NCBI GenBank assembly: GCA_016763855.1
Contig: JAESSY010000017.1
Coordinates: forward strand, 1-55,180
Length of the DNA stretch: 55,180 bases
From: Pseudomonadales bacterium
Lineage (GTDB): Bacteria; Pseudomonadota; Gammaproteobacteria; Pseudomonadales; Azotimanducaceae
Direction: 5' to 3'
Part shown: in pieces, positions 46,495 through 54,538 of the stretch
Layout: each line of letters starts with the position of its first letter
How positions within the stretch are numbered: the first letter of the stretch is position 1
The notes under the pieces: generated by a model
Database searches by the model: none
The model's input: only the letters and a program-made list of their open reading frames with translations
Told to the model about the DNA's origin: nothing
Program-made: the position numbers and the translations under genes

Positions 46495-47124
46495 CTACTC
46501 CGGTGGCTCCAGGCCGATGCCCCTTAGTATAATATCAACAACAGTTTGAGTCGCTTTTTCTTGCTGGTCCTTATTCATCTTAACGCCACCATTAAGCACC
46601 TTAATTTGATGTTCAAAATCAGCATAGTGTTGTGTTGTTGCCCAGATCATAAAGAGAAGATAATGGGGGTCAATGTCACGAATTTTACCCTCGTCAATCC
46701 ACTGCCTTATCTGAATTGTTATCTGTTTTTCCCATTGATTGAGAAGATCTGCTAGCCGAACGTCTCCTAATACCGGCGCGCCATGAATAATTTCATTGGC
46801 CCAAACTTTCGAGCCAAAGGGGCGATCAAACGAATGGCGCATTTTACTTCGAATATACTCACTCAAAGCAATCGTTGGATCACTAGAGTTTCCAAAGCTA
46901 TCGGCATCTTGCTTCCAAACAATAAGAATGTCTTCTAGGACAGCGGTGTACAATGCTGCTTTGGTTTTAAAATAATAATGGACATTCGCTTTTGGCAGCC
47001 CTACCAAATCAGCAATTTCTTGCGTTGTTGCGCCTTTAAACCCTTTTAACGCAAAGACTTTTTCAGCAGCTGTGATGATACTCGCAGAGTGTGCCTCTCG
47101 TGTTTCAGCTTTTTTATTAAGAAT
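46495..47124 (-). CDS. rutR: RutR-like TetR-family repressor with probable ATT start
   Basis: From ATT at 47124 the protein is 209 residues. The N-terminal helix-turn-helix (FKGATTQEIADLVGLPKANVHYYFKTKAALY) and the C-terminal DPHYLLFMIWATTQHYADFEHQI match E. coli RutR closely. RutR responds to uracil/thymine. A TAG at 47137-47139 closes the frame upstream. The first ATG/GTG/TTG codon is the TTG at 47007, which would delete most of the DNA-binding domain. GGGAGGG sits 6 bases before ATT 47124, making ATT (or ATC/ATA next to it) the likely initiation codon. It starts 23 bases after the amidohydrolase gene and is coupled to a lipoprotein gene. Confidence 0.85.
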   Translation of the reverse strand: MLNKKAETREAHSASIITAAEKVFALKGFKGATTQEIADLVGLPKANVHYYFKTKAALYTAVLEDILIVWKQDADSFGNSSDPTIALSEYIRSKMRHSFDRPFGSKVWANEIIHGAPVLGDVRLADLLNQWEKQITIQIRQWIDEGKIRDIDPHYLLFMIWATTQHYADFEHQIKVLNGGVKMNKDQQEKATQTVVDIILRGIGLEPPE

Positions 47125-47136
47125 GATTATCCCTCC
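47122..47136 (-). promoter_or_regulatory. Strong ribosome-binding site before a non-canonical start (RutR-like gene)
   Basis: On the minus strand GGAGGG is followed by ATAATC and then ATT. The stop codon TAG lies directly upstream in frame. Spacing to ATT is 6 bases, close to optimal, which favours ATT over ATC or CTT. Confidence 0.6.
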
Positions 47137-47147
47137 CTAGCGGACCT

Positions 47148-48383
47148 TTATTCCAAACGTACCGCCATCTTCACCATTGCGTGAAGCAGAACATTGCAGC
47201 CCGCATTACATTCTTCAATTGTTGTGCTTTCAATCTCATTATGGCTAATGCCATTTAGACACGGTGTAAAAATCATGCTGGTGGGTGCATAATCAGCCAC
47301 GTAGCACGCATCATGGCCTGCACCCGCAATGATGTCCATGTGATTATAACCATGAATATCTGCGCCCTCAGTTACAGCAGCAATACACTCTTTATTAAAC
47401 TCCACAGGGGCATAGTACCAATATGGATCAAGCTCTATCTCAACGCCCGTATCCTTTCCTAGCTCATCCAAATAGGTTTTAAGCTCAGTGTCCATATCCA
47501 ACAGGGTATCATCGTTAGGGTGTCTTAAATCAACGCCCATCTTAATTTGTCCAGGAATGGTATTTCTGGAATTTGGGATGACTTGTAAAAACCCTACGGT
47601 GCCACATCCGGGTTTATGGGCATTCGCTATCGCCTCTACTTTTTGAACCAATTTAGTCGCGGCGAGTAAGGCATCTTTTCTTAAGTGCATGGGGGTTGTA
47701 CCCGCATGTGATTCTTGACCTGTTAAAATAACGTCGTACCAACGTTGGCCTTGACCGCCAGTTACGATACCAATAATCTTATCTTCATTTTCGAGGTAAG
47801 GGCCCTGTTCAATATGGGTTTCAAAAAATGCGGTATAGGCTCTTTGAGTCGCTGAAACATCCCCCGCAAACCCAATACGTTCTAGCTCCTCACCCACAGT
47901 GATACCATCAATATCCTTCGTCGCTAATACAGTTTCTAAATCTAGTCTGCCTGCAACAACACCAGAACCCATCATGGCAGGGGCAAATCGCGAGCCCTCT
48001 TCGTTTGTCCAAACAGAGATTTCAATCGGCGCTTCTGTGACGACATTATTTTCTTGGAGGGTTCTTAAAACCTCTACCCCAGACAGCACACCAAAAACCC
48101 CGTCAAATTTGCCCCCTGTGGGTTGAGTGTCAAGATGACTGCCGGTGCCAACCGGTGGCAAGTTCATATTCTTACCCGGTCTCAAAGCATAAATATTTCC
48201 GACTTGATCCACAGTTACCGTACAACCCGCCGCCTCGCACCATTCAATAAAAAGATGCCTTGCCTGCTTGTCTAAATCCGTTAGGGCCAGCCTCGCGCAC
48301 CCTCCTTTCTTGGTGGCGCCAAATTTCGCCATTTCCATCAGACTATCCCAAAGCCTGTCTTGATTTATTGTTAATGTCGTCAT
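47148..48383 (-). CDS. M20/M28-type Zn-dependent amidohydrolase (N-carbamoyl-beta-alanine amidohydrolase)
   Basis: A hydrolase of about 411 residues of the beta-ureidopropionase / N-carbamoyl-L-amino acid amidohydrolase (HyuC/AmaB) group. Signatures: GTGSHLDTQPTGGKFDGVFGVLSGVEVLR, NEEGSRFAPAMMGSG, THIEQGP, HAGTTPM and GAGHDACYVA, the zinc ligands of the family. It converts the dihydropyrimidinase product to a beta-amino acid, CO2 and ammonia. The frame opens at TTG 48395; ATG 48383 is preferred. A RutR-like dyad lies 18 bases upstream and the rutR-like gene follows on the same transcript. Confidence 0.92.
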   Translation of the reverse strand: MTTLTINQDRLWDSLMEMAKFGATKKGGCARLALTDLDKQARHLFIEWCEAAGCTVTVDQVGNIYALRPGKNMNLPPVGTGSHLDTQPTGGKFDGVFGVLSGVEVLRTLQENNVVTEAPIEISVWTNEEGSRFAPAMMGSGVVAGRLDLETVLATKDIDGITVGEELERIGFAGDVSATQRAYTAFFETHIEQGPYLENEDKIIGIVTGGQGQRWYDVILTGQESHAGTTPMHLRKDALLAATKLVQKVEAIANAHKPGCGTVGFLQVIPNSRNTIPGQIKMGVDLRHPNDDTLLDMDTELKTYLDELGKDTGVEIELDPYWYYAPVEFNKECIAAVTEGADIHGYNHMDIIAGAGHDACYVADYAPTSMIFTPCLNGISHNEIESTTIEECNAGCNVLLHAMVKMAVRLE

Positions 48384-48400
48384 TAGAAACCCCAATTACC

Positions 48401-48416
48401 TTAACCGTTTGGTCAA
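48401..48416. promoter_or_regulatory. RutR-like operator before the amidohydrolase gene
   Basis: Read on the minus strand, TTGACCAAACGGTTAA matches TTGACCAnnTGGTCAA at 12 of 14 defined positions, with one half-site exact. It lies 17 bases upstream of the amidohydrolase ATG, fitting repression of the amidohydrolase-rutR transcript (autoregulation). Confidence 0.7.
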
Positions 48417-48470
48417 GATTAAGCAGTTCAGTACAGTTAGTCAACTTTGGCATCCAAAATCAATCTGTCA

Positions 48471-49727
48471 TCAGGAACGCCGCTTACCCGGCTTGGTGTT
48501 TTTCCGACGTTTGGCAATTCGATTCGCTTTATTGTTTTTACGTACCTGAATACTGTTGCCAGCAGCAATAATTTCACTATCATATTCGAATTTGTTTTCA
48601 CCGTCGATATAGGGAATAGCGGCAATGAATATTTGTTTTTGAATAAGCTTTTCGATGGCTGCTACGTTGCCACGTTCATCACCACCCATTAGTGAGATAG
48701 CAACCCCTTGCATCCCAGCACGACCAGTACGACCAATACGATGTACATAATCTTCGGCACGACGTGGAATATCATAATTGATCACCAGCGGCAGTTGCTC
48801 AATATCTAGCCCGCGCGCAGCGATGTCGGTGGCGACAAGTATCTGGATTTCCCCATCTTTAAATTTCTGTAAAGTTTGCGTTCGCTGGTGTTGTGACTTA
48901 TCACTATGGATCGCAGCACAGCTCATGCCTTTTTCGCGCAGGTAAGCATCAGCGAGATTAGCATTTCTGCGTGTACGGGCGAAGACCAGGCATTGCTGTT
49001 TATTGTTGGCCAGCAGGTAGTAAATGATATCGGATTTTTCATTTTGTTCTACTTCATAGATAATCAATTTAACGTTGTCTGCTGCTTTGTTTAAACGCTG
49101 ACTTTGCACGATGACAGGGTCATGCAGCAGGCCATCTGTGAAGCTGGTAATTTGGGCATTAAAAGTTGCAGAGAACAATAAGTTTTGACGTTGTTTGGGG
49201 AGCTGATTTAAAACCTTTTGGATCTGATCCTGAAAGCCCTGGTCGAGCATACGATCAGCTTCGTCCAAAACCAAAGTTTCTATCTGGCTGAGATCCAGCT
49301 CTTTTTGGGCCAGTAAATCAAGTAGTCTCCCGGGCGTAGCAATTAGAAAATCAACGCCGTTACCAATTTTACGAATTTGCTGATTGATTGGCACGCCACC
49401 ATAAATCACCGCATGACGAAGTGGTAACTCACCGATAAATAATGCAATGTTGTCATCGATTTGTTGTGCCAGTTCACGGGTTGGGGCAAGGCATAATACC
49501 CGGATGGGCCGACCTTTTCCGGGTTTAGTTTGTTGGAGCCTATCCAATAAAGGCAATACGAAAGCGGCGGTTTTACCACTACCGGTTTGAGCTGAAGCTA
49601 ATACATCACGCTGGGCTATGATCGGTGGAATCGAAAGTTGTTGAATCTCTGTGGCTTGACTGTAACCCAGTTGTTTTAAAGGTTGAGTTAATGATTCGGA
49701 AAGGCCTAGTTTGGTAAAAGCGTTCAT
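48471..49727 (-). CDS. rhlE: DEAD-box RNA helicase, RhlE-like
   Basis: A 418-residue ATP-dependent RNA helicase. Q motif (ATEIQ), motif I AQTGSGKT, Ia PTRELAQQ, II VLDEADRML, III SAT, V TDIAARGLD and VI HRIGRTGRAG are all present. The C-terminal tail is short and basic (RKNNKANRIAKRRKNTKPGKRRS), typical of RhlE, which assists RNA turnover and ribosome assembly. The gene is monocistronic. The 538 bases beyond its start lead to the insertion sequence and cassette array. Confidence 0.9.
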   Translation of the reverse strand: MNAFTKLGLSESLTQPLKQLGYSQATEIQQLSIPPIIAQRDVLASAQTGSGKTAAFVLPLLDRLQQTKPGKGRPIRVLCLAPTRELAQQIDDNIALFIGELPLRHAVIYGGVPINQQIRKIGNGVDFLIATPGRLLDLLAQKELDLSQIETLVLDEADRMLDQGFQDQIQKVLNQLPKQRQNLLFSATFNAQITSFTDGLLHDPVIVQSQRLNKAADNVKLIIYEVEQNEKSDIIYYLLANNKQQCLVFARTRRNANLADAYLREKGMSCAAIHSDKSQHQRTQTLQKFKDGEIQILVATDIAARGLDIEQLPLVINYDIPRRAEDYVHRIGRTGRAGMQGVAISLMGGDERGNVAAIEKLIQKQIFIAAIPYIDGENKFEYDSEIIAAGNSIQVRKNNKANRIAKRRKNTKPGKRRS

Positions 49728-50265
49728 GAAGTATGCTCAACTTGCTGAGTAAACGGCGCATTATATAGATTATGTGGATATTACCAAATAAACTCTTGGA
49801 GTCGGAGTGAAGTGCCGGAGTAAACCCAATCAGCTGCAGCCAAAATCTTAATCTCACATGGTTTATAAATCCTCAAATAGACGCCCCTTTTTGCAACCTG
49901 CTTCTCTTATGCTTTGTAAGTGGATTATGACCATGAGCTAGGCGCCCCCGACAGCATCCTCTTATTCGCGTGCTGGTTAACGCATTAAGATCTGTCCGCC
50001 GCGGGGGGACGCCCAGTCGGTTACCACGACCTATTCACAGGTACTTTAAACACTAAGAAATTTGCGTGGGCTTCCCGATCTCTCATCTTTCACTCTTCAA
50101 GCAATTCGGCTTACAGGCTGACAAAGCCAATTTTATTTCAAATACACAAAACTAATTCGTAAGTTCGTTACTTCTCCTGTTTCAGGCCGCCACTGTTAAT
50201 GAGCATGTAAAACTGACCCACTTTGGTGGGTAATTGGAACTTAAAATTGAGCCACCTATTTAGTT
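49728..50265. other. Non-coding stretch between rhlE and the insertion sequence
   Basis: No convincing gene. About 49935-50060 is notably GC-rich compared with its surroundings and contains a GTCC...GGAC stem-forming stretch around GCCGCGGGGG; I cannot identify it. Around 50187-50255 are two similar stretches (AAAACTGACCCAC and AAAATTGAGCCAC) that look like the repeated end sequence of another transposable element, possibly IS21-like. No integron integrase remnant or attI was recognised. Confidence 0.4.
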
Positions 50266-50286
50266 AGTTCCTGTCCGGAAAGTACT
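50266..50286. repeat. IS left terminal inverted repeat
   Basis: AGTTCCTGTCCGGAAAGTACT, pairing with 51885..51905 with two mismatches. Confidence 0.85.
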
Positions 50287-50460
50287 ACTTTTGGTTGAGA
50301 TTTACAAAACAGAAAGTACAGGTTACATGCAAAGTTTGACGGAAAGTGTCATTTTGTCCTTGTTTTTAGGGGTTTTTATGCCATTCGAAGTGTGTTTTTC
50401 TGCTCGACCCATATCTGCCCGTGAACTTCGGTAAAGCCCCATTTCTAACATGATTAGAAG

Positions 50461-51774
50461 TTAACCCGATCTAGCCCATACGATGAGGTTGTGGGTGAAG
50501 ACTGACAGATAAACACTCGATTGATAGTTTCGCCACCCTTTCCAGACGACTCTGCCCAATCCAAAGCAGCGTTTTAGGTAGCTTATGCTTGCCTCTATGC
50601 CAGCTCGGAAACGCTTCAATTCGCGATACAGCCAATCACTTCCAGTCATCTCCTTGATGCTGAGATTAATCCTTTTATCAAATGCGACGGATTCAACGCC
50701 AAGTAACTTTGCTTGTGCCAAATTCTCTGCGCTCGCATAACCGCCGTCGGCTGCTATCCGTTTGGGGGCTTCTCCAAACAGACGTTTATGACGTCGGAGT
50801 AATGGAAGAAGGCGGATTTTATCGGATGGATTACCTCGCTCGATAGTGACGTCAATCACCAAACCACTCGTCCCTGTTGTCAAATTAATCTTGTGACCAA
50901 ATTGAACATCTCGACCACCTTTGACAATGATATCGGTGTGCGCCTCGTGCAGGCTCACAATTTTATCTTCAACTGGCACCTGTTCTTCACAGACGACACG
51001 ACGGGTCGTTTGTGACATCACCTTTGCTACTAAGGTTAATAATTGTTGGATCTCTTCAACGTAATTAGGCTGATCACCCTGTTTTTTAAGTGCTTCGAGA
51101 ACCTCATACAATACCAATCGTGTTTGCTCTACATCGTCAAGAAGCTTTTTATAGTGAGGATATCGTCGTTCATCATTCCTAGCCATAGTTGCCGCAAACC
51201 AATGACGTTTGGCCCTGCGACTGTGATCAACATACTTAACGTCCACAAACGACTTTAGCTTCTTCAATACACGAACCATCAATCGGATACTGTTGTAGAG
51301 TAATTTACTGTCTGTTGGAAAGAGAATGTTCGTCTCAGTGACTGTGCTGTCGATGCGAAGCTGTTGGCCCGTTTCTATCCCTAGATTGTTCATCGTACAA
51401 ATAAAGTGGCGGTTCATTTTTCGCCAGGTGGCAGGTCGTATAGCGCTAATGTTATCTCGTAATGTCGATTTGCTTGGCGGCCGACATGGATCGATTCGGC
51501 AAAATGACTGAAACGACATTGAATCTTTCAACAAAAATTCAAGTTCTCGATAGCTACATCGACGATATTGCAGAATCAGAGCAGCGCGCAATATCTGATC
51601 GCAAGACATACCGGGTCGGCCGAAGGTGGTACTCCCATTGAGATCATGATCCACCCAAGACAACAACGCTGTCGATTGATTGAGCCATTGATCAATTTTG
51701 TCTAAATAGCGAGAAATTTGGTGTTCAGGCCGAAACCAGAATATACTCCCTTGTGTCGTATGTCTTTGACGCAT
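50461..51774 (-). CDS. IS transposase (DDE, ISNCY/IS5-like)
   Basis: A 437-residue DDE transposase that appears intact. Candidate catalytic residues are Asp in LRIDSTVTETN, Asp in AADGGYAS and Glu in RAGIEASISYLKR. The N-terminal half has the DUF772-like SYRELEFLLKDSMSFQSFCRID segment of this transposase class. The overall form and length resemble ISNCY-group proteins within the IS5/IS1182-like assemblage. The element it lies in has intact terminal repeats, so it may be active. Confidence 0.85.
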   Translation of the reverse strand: MRQRHTTQGSIFWFRPEHQISRYLDKIDQWLNQSTALLSWVDHDLNGSTTFGRPGMSCDQILRAALILQYRRCSYRELEFLLKDSMSFQSFCRIDPCRPPSKSTLRDNISAIRPATWRKMNRHFICTMNNLGIETGQQLRIDSTVTETNILFPTDSKLLYNSIRLMVRVLKKLKSFVDVKYVDHSRRAKRHWFAATMARNDERRYPHYKKLLDDVEQTRLVLYEVLEALKKQGDQPNYVEEIQQLLTLVAKVMSQTTRRVVCEEQVPVEDKIVSLHEAHTDIIVKGGRDVQFGHKINLTTGTSGLVIDVTIERGNPSDKIRLLPLLRRHKRLFGEAPKRIAADGGYASAENLAQAKLLGVESVAFDKRINLSIKEMTGSDWLYRELKRFRAGIEASISYLKRCFGLGRVVWKGWRNYQSSVYLSVFTHNLIVWARSG

Positions 51775-51884
51775 GGCACCCCCTGATGGTTGTTTTATTG
51801 TTTGGATTCAAGAACTTACATTATAGCAAACAACAGGGGTTTATGCGCTAACAAAACGATAATGTGGCGGTAAATTAATCGCTA

Positions 51885-51905
51885 AATACTTTTCGGACAG
51901 GAACT
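51885..51905. repeat. IS right terminal inverted repeat
   Basis: Reverse complement reads AGTTCCTGTCCGAAAAGTATT, pairing with 50266..50286. Confidence 0.85.
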
Positions 51906-52127
51906 AAATAGTCAATTTGGTATTTTACTCGTATCGGGTTAGGCTATCCCGAACGCAAAGAATCTTTAACATCGCAGTGTTGCTCATCGCGTAAAAAAGG
52001 AATGCAACAATGTCAGGTTATTATCTCAATCAGGGATTATCGGGGTGCAAAATTATAACAAAAGTTTCAATTCGTTCGCTCCGCTCTCTGGGAAAAGTTG
52101 CTCTGCAACTTTCCCATTAAACAGAAG
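51906..52127 (+). repeat. ORF-less integron cassette, copy 1 (5' end cut by the IS)
   Basis: From the IS end to the attC crossover point there is no credible gene. The stretch is clearly homologous to 53513-53735, from CAATTTGGTATTTTAC to the attC site, with differences mainly in the middle. TTGGTA (51917) and TAGGCT (51940) are separated by 17 bases in both copies and could be promoter elements. The IS removed or displaced its 5' part. Confidence 0.7.
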
Positions 52128-52133
52128 TTATGT
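52053..52133 (+). repeat. attC site 1 (family C)
   Basis: Begins TTATAAC, ends GTTATGT, with an inner imperfect hairpin (GGGAAAAGTTGC...GCAACTTTCCC). Crossover is expected after G52127. Same family as attC 4. Confidence 0.75.
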
Positions 52134-52158
52134 TTCAGAGCCAGATTAGGAGGACGCT

Positions 52159-52611
52159 TTGATTGAAGTTATTGCAAATAACTTTTGGGCCATTAGTGGT
52201 TCCATATTACTTGCATGCTTTACGGCTTGGCTGGCTTGGAATCACTTTCTCGAAGTTAGGCGGATAAATGCTTCGGACAAATTTCGTTCGATTGTGTTGG
52301 CCGAACTCAAGGAATATTATCCGATACCTACTAGCTGGCCGGAACACAGTTTTGATATATCCTATATTCTGCGTGAAAAATTTCCTGCTTTAAATGAGGC
52401 TGTGGAAGAATATAGTCACTTCGTAAAGGATAAATCTGGGTTTCTATCTTCATGGGACACATATCGATACGGAGAAAAGGATACTGCCACAGGACAACAA
52501 GATTATTTTCAGTATACTGGTGCATATCTTGATAATGAGAAACCTCCCAATCCTCAAGAAGTACTCAAAGAAAACATTGCAAGGTTGCTATCTTATTGTG
52601 AACAAACATAA
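52159..52611 (+). CDS. Cassette protein with one N-terminal membrane helix
   Basis: A 150-residue protein starting at TTG with a strong AGGAGG five to six bases upstream. One membrane helix (WAISGSILLACFTAWLAW, residues ~9-26) is followed by a soluble domain with conserved-looking aromatic residues (ELKEYYPIPTSWPEHSFDISYILREKFPALNEAV). I do not recognise a named family; similar small proteins occur as integron cassettes. The stop codon lies within the attC site, leaving no spare spacer, as is usual for cassettes. Confidence 0.7.
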   Translation: MIEVIANNFWAISGSILLACFTAWLAWNHFLEVRRINASDKFRSIVLAELKEYYPIPTSWPEHSFDISYILREKFPALNEAVEEYSHFVKDKSGFLSSWDTYRYGEKDTATGQQDYFQYTGAYLDNEKPPNPQEVLKENIARLLSYCEQT

Positions 52612-52692
52612 CAAAGTGCTGTTGGCACTCCCTTCGGTCGTTAGGACGCTACGCAGCAAAGCTGCTACGCGCCTCAAAGCACGGCGTTAGGC
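52606..52692 (+). repeat. attC site 2 (family A)
   Basis: 87 bases from ACATAAC to GTTAGGC with internal CGTTAGGACGC and GCAAAGCTGC segments forming the imperfect palindrome. Same family as attC 6 and 7. Confidence 0.85.
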
Positions 52693-52697
52693 ACCAT

Positions 52698-53237
52698 ATG
52701 ATTCCGCAAGAATGGAAATCAGAGAATCTTGTTTTCTCGAAATTTGTGAAAGAAGATGCGGGTGAGATTAAGGATTTATTTGAATCAAACAGTCATCTGG
52801 AAAAATCTGATCCAACTTTTGGTAAATACCCGTTCTCAGAATATGAAGGTCTGGTTGCCCAAGACGTGACAAACAACCAGGAATGTCCAGGGCCAAAATT
52901 CTACCTGAGAAAAATATCCTATGAAGGAGCCGCTATTGGCTATCTTCAATTTGAACTAGATGCGCCTGAAAAAGGCCAGTGTTGGCTACCAATGCTCGTG
53001 CTTAAACCCAATAATCAATCTAGTGGTTTAGGGAGAGAAGCAGTATCATCTCTACTAGAGAAAATATCTGAACTTGGTAACTATGTTGGTATTGGGCTAA
53101 ACGTATACTCTGAAAACCCTAAAGCTCTTAGATTTTGGTACAAAAACGGATTTGATAAAATTATTGGCGTTGATCATGAAACATCAAATGACAAAAACTA
53201 TACATGTATTACTCTGTGGCGCGGTATCCATGCCTAA
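52698..53237 (+). CDS. GNAT family N-acetyltransferase (cassette)
   Basis: A 179-residue acyltransferase of the GNAT fold. The acetyl-CoA pyrophosphate loop is visible as NNQSSGLGREAVSSLLE, with a preceding beta strand (CWLPMLVLKP) and the C-terminal NPKALRFWYKNGFDK motif typical of the family. The acceptor substrate is unknown; cassette acetyltransferases may modify antibiotics, amines or proteins. The start is 6 bases after the attC end; its ribosome site is weak, suggesting dependence on readthrough from upstream. Confidence 0.85.
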   Translation: MIPQEWKSENLVFSKFVKEDAGEIKDLFESNSHLEKSDPTFGKYPFSEYEGLVAQDVTNNQECPGPKFYLRKISYEGAAIGYLQFELDAPEKGQCWLPMLVLKPNNQSSGLGREAVSSLLEKISELGNYVGIGLNVYSENPKALRFWYKNGFDKIIGVDHETSNDKNYTCITLWRGIHA

Positions 53238-53306
53238 CATAAAGTTGGTGTCGCCTTCGGCTTGGACTAGCCGCTCTGCGTCTAGCCACACAACTCAGTG
53301 TTATAA
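53232..53306 (+). repeat. attC site 3 (family B)
   Basis: 75 bases, GCCTAAC to GTTATAA, with GGTGTCGCCTTCGGCTTGG and CCGCTCTGCGTC as inner arms. Nearly identical core to attC 5. Confidence 0.85.
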
Positions 53307-53735
53307 TTCTTTTGCATTCCTAAATTCTCATTAACAATACAAAAACTACACCGAGCGGTAACAGTTCAATCGTTAAAGTCTACAGGTGCATCCAGCTTCA
53401 AGTTATCGTCGGCTTGTAAAGTCCGCGCAATACTCGCAAAACCTCTTCAAGCTCTCGCCCTAATGAATTTCAATCTCTTTGCAGAAACTCCGGCGACCTG
53501 AATTGTTGTTCATTAAATAAGCAATTTGGTATTTTACCCGTAACAAGTTAGGCTATCTCGTACAAAATACATTGCTTATCTGTGGCTAAGTTCATCGCGT
53601 AAAAAGGAATGCAACAATGACAAGGCTGTTTTCTCAAACGAGGTTTATCGGGGTGCGAAATTATAACAAAAGTTTCAATTCGTTCCCGTTGGTCACTGGG
53701 AAAAGCTGCTCTGCAGCTTTCCCATTAAACAGAAG
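53301..53735 (+). repeat. ORF-less integron cassette, copy 2 (complete)
   Basis: A 435-base cassette between attC 3 and attC 4 with no open frame longer than about 40 codons in the cassette direction and none on the other strand. Its last ~220 bases repeat 51906-52127. TTGGTA (53526) and TAGGCT (53549), 17 bases apart, are conserved in both copies and may form a promoter. It may serve as a promoter donor for downstream cassettes or encode a small RNA. Confidence 0.65.
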
Positions 53736-53741
53736 TTAGCA
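53661..53741 (+). repeat. attC site 4 (family C)
   Basis: 81 bases, TTATAAC to GTTAGCA, with GGGAAAAGCTGC and GCAGCTTTCCC as the inner hairpin. Same family as attC 1. Confidence 0.8.
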
Positions 53742-53783
53742 GTTTAGATTGAGCTAGTTAATCGAACAAATACAGGAAAATAT

Positions 53784-54017
53784 ATGAATGTTAAAAATAT
53801 CATGAACGACGAAGTTAGAGGTCTATGCCTTTGCCTTGGTTTTGCTGGTCTAGCCTATGTAGCTTTTCTGCTTTTACTTGCAGCGTTCACGGGATTCAAA
53901 ATTGTTAAAGGTCTGTCGCTCCTTATCGCATTTTCAGCAGGTCTTATTTGTTTGGGGTTTAAACCGCAAGTGAGAAATCGCGTCTATAATTATGCTCGTT
54001 GTGTATTGTTAAAGTAA
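53784..54017 (+). CDS. Small two-helix membrane protein (cassette)
   Basis: A 77-residue protein with two hydrophobic helices (LCLCLGFAGLAYVAFLLLLAAF and LSLLIAFSAGLICLGF) and a basic C-terminus (RNRVYNYARCVLLK). AGGAAA lies upstream of the ATG. No family recognised. Confidence 0.65.
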   Translation: MNVKNIMNDEVRGLCLCLGFAGLAYVAFLLLLAAFTGFKIVKGLSLLIAFSAGLICLGFKPQVRNRVYNYARCVLLK

Positions 54018-54029
54018 TGTTTTGTACGT

Positions 54030-54105
54030 CTGCTAACAAGAAATTGGTGTCGCCTTCGGCTTGGAGCAGCCGCTCTGCGTCTGCCCACACAATTAAACGT
54101 TATGT
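54030..54105 (+). repeat. attC site 5 (family B)
   Basis: 76 bases, TGCTAAC to GTTATGT, with the same inner arms as attC 3. Confidence 0.85.
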
Positions 54106-54119
54106 TTCAAGGAATAACT

Positions 54120-54431
54120 ATGCCTAACATGGAATTTCTACAAAATATTCTCTCGTGGATTCTTATTGGAGGGAGCGTGGTTGCTATAATTTTTGCAGTC
54201 AAAGAAACCAAAGAAATTCCACTTAGGACATTTTTTACATTAAGTGAATTATCAAGAATCCCGAGAATGTTTTTTCTTTTAATGGGTATTGCATCTATTC
54301 TTCTTACGCTTAATGCGCTACTTCTTGGCTCATACCTTCAGGTTCTTCTTTTTAGTATTATCGCAATATTACAATTTACTCAAACAAGAAAAATTCCTAT
54401 AGACAGAGACATTAATGCCAATAAAACATAA
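54120..54431 (+). CDS. Small membrane protein (cassette)
   Basis: A 103-residue protein with three hydrophobic segments (ILSWILIGGSVVAIIFAV; MFFLLMGIASILLTLNALLLG; LQVLLFSIIAILQF). The frame also opens at ATG 54102, but that codon is part of the attC R' region; ATG 54120 follows AAGGAATAAC, a good ribosome site. The stop overlaps the beginning of attC 6. No family recognised. Confidence 0.65.
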   Translation: MPNMEFLQNILSWILIGGSVVAIIFAVKETKEIPLRTFFTLSELSRIPRMFFLLMGIASILLTLNALLLGSYLQVLLFSIIAILQFTQTRKIPIDRDINANKT

Positions 54432-54515
54432 CAAATGGCTGTTATCATTCGCTCCTACGTCACTCATTTGGACGCTTCGCCTGCGGCTCTGCGCCATAAA
54501 GCCAAAGCGTTATGT
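54426..54515 (+). repeat. attC site 6 (family A)
   Basis: 90 bases, ACATAAC to GTTATGT. Begins AACAAATGGCTGTT and ends AAAGCGTTATG, like attC 2 and 7. Confidence 0.8.
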
Positions 54516-54538
54516 GTCACAAAGAGTCTCTTATAAAC

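Larger units (their letters stand above)
50266..51905. mobile_element. Insertion sequence (ISNCY/IS5-like DDE transposase), complete
   Basis: A 1640-bp element bounded by imperfect 21-bp terminal inverted repeats: AGTTCCTGTCCGGAAAGTACT on the left and, inverted, AGTTCCTGTCCGAAAAGTATT on the right (19 of 21 identical). It holds one transposase gene. The flanks show no clear direct target duplication. Instead the outside sequences, CTATTTAGTT on the left and AAATAG on the right, extend the inverted symmetry. The right end abuts the truncated copy of an integron cassette element. Confidence 0.85.

Noticed and set aside
50187-50255. IS21-family end remnant
   Set aside because: Only short repeated stretches resemble such ends; no transposase fragment accompanies them, so it stays a remark inside the gap description.
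52010-52118. 37-codon frame in the first ORF-less cassette (and the ~40-codon frame in the second)
   Set aside because: The two copies read different proteins because of indels, and most of each frame is translated attC sequence.
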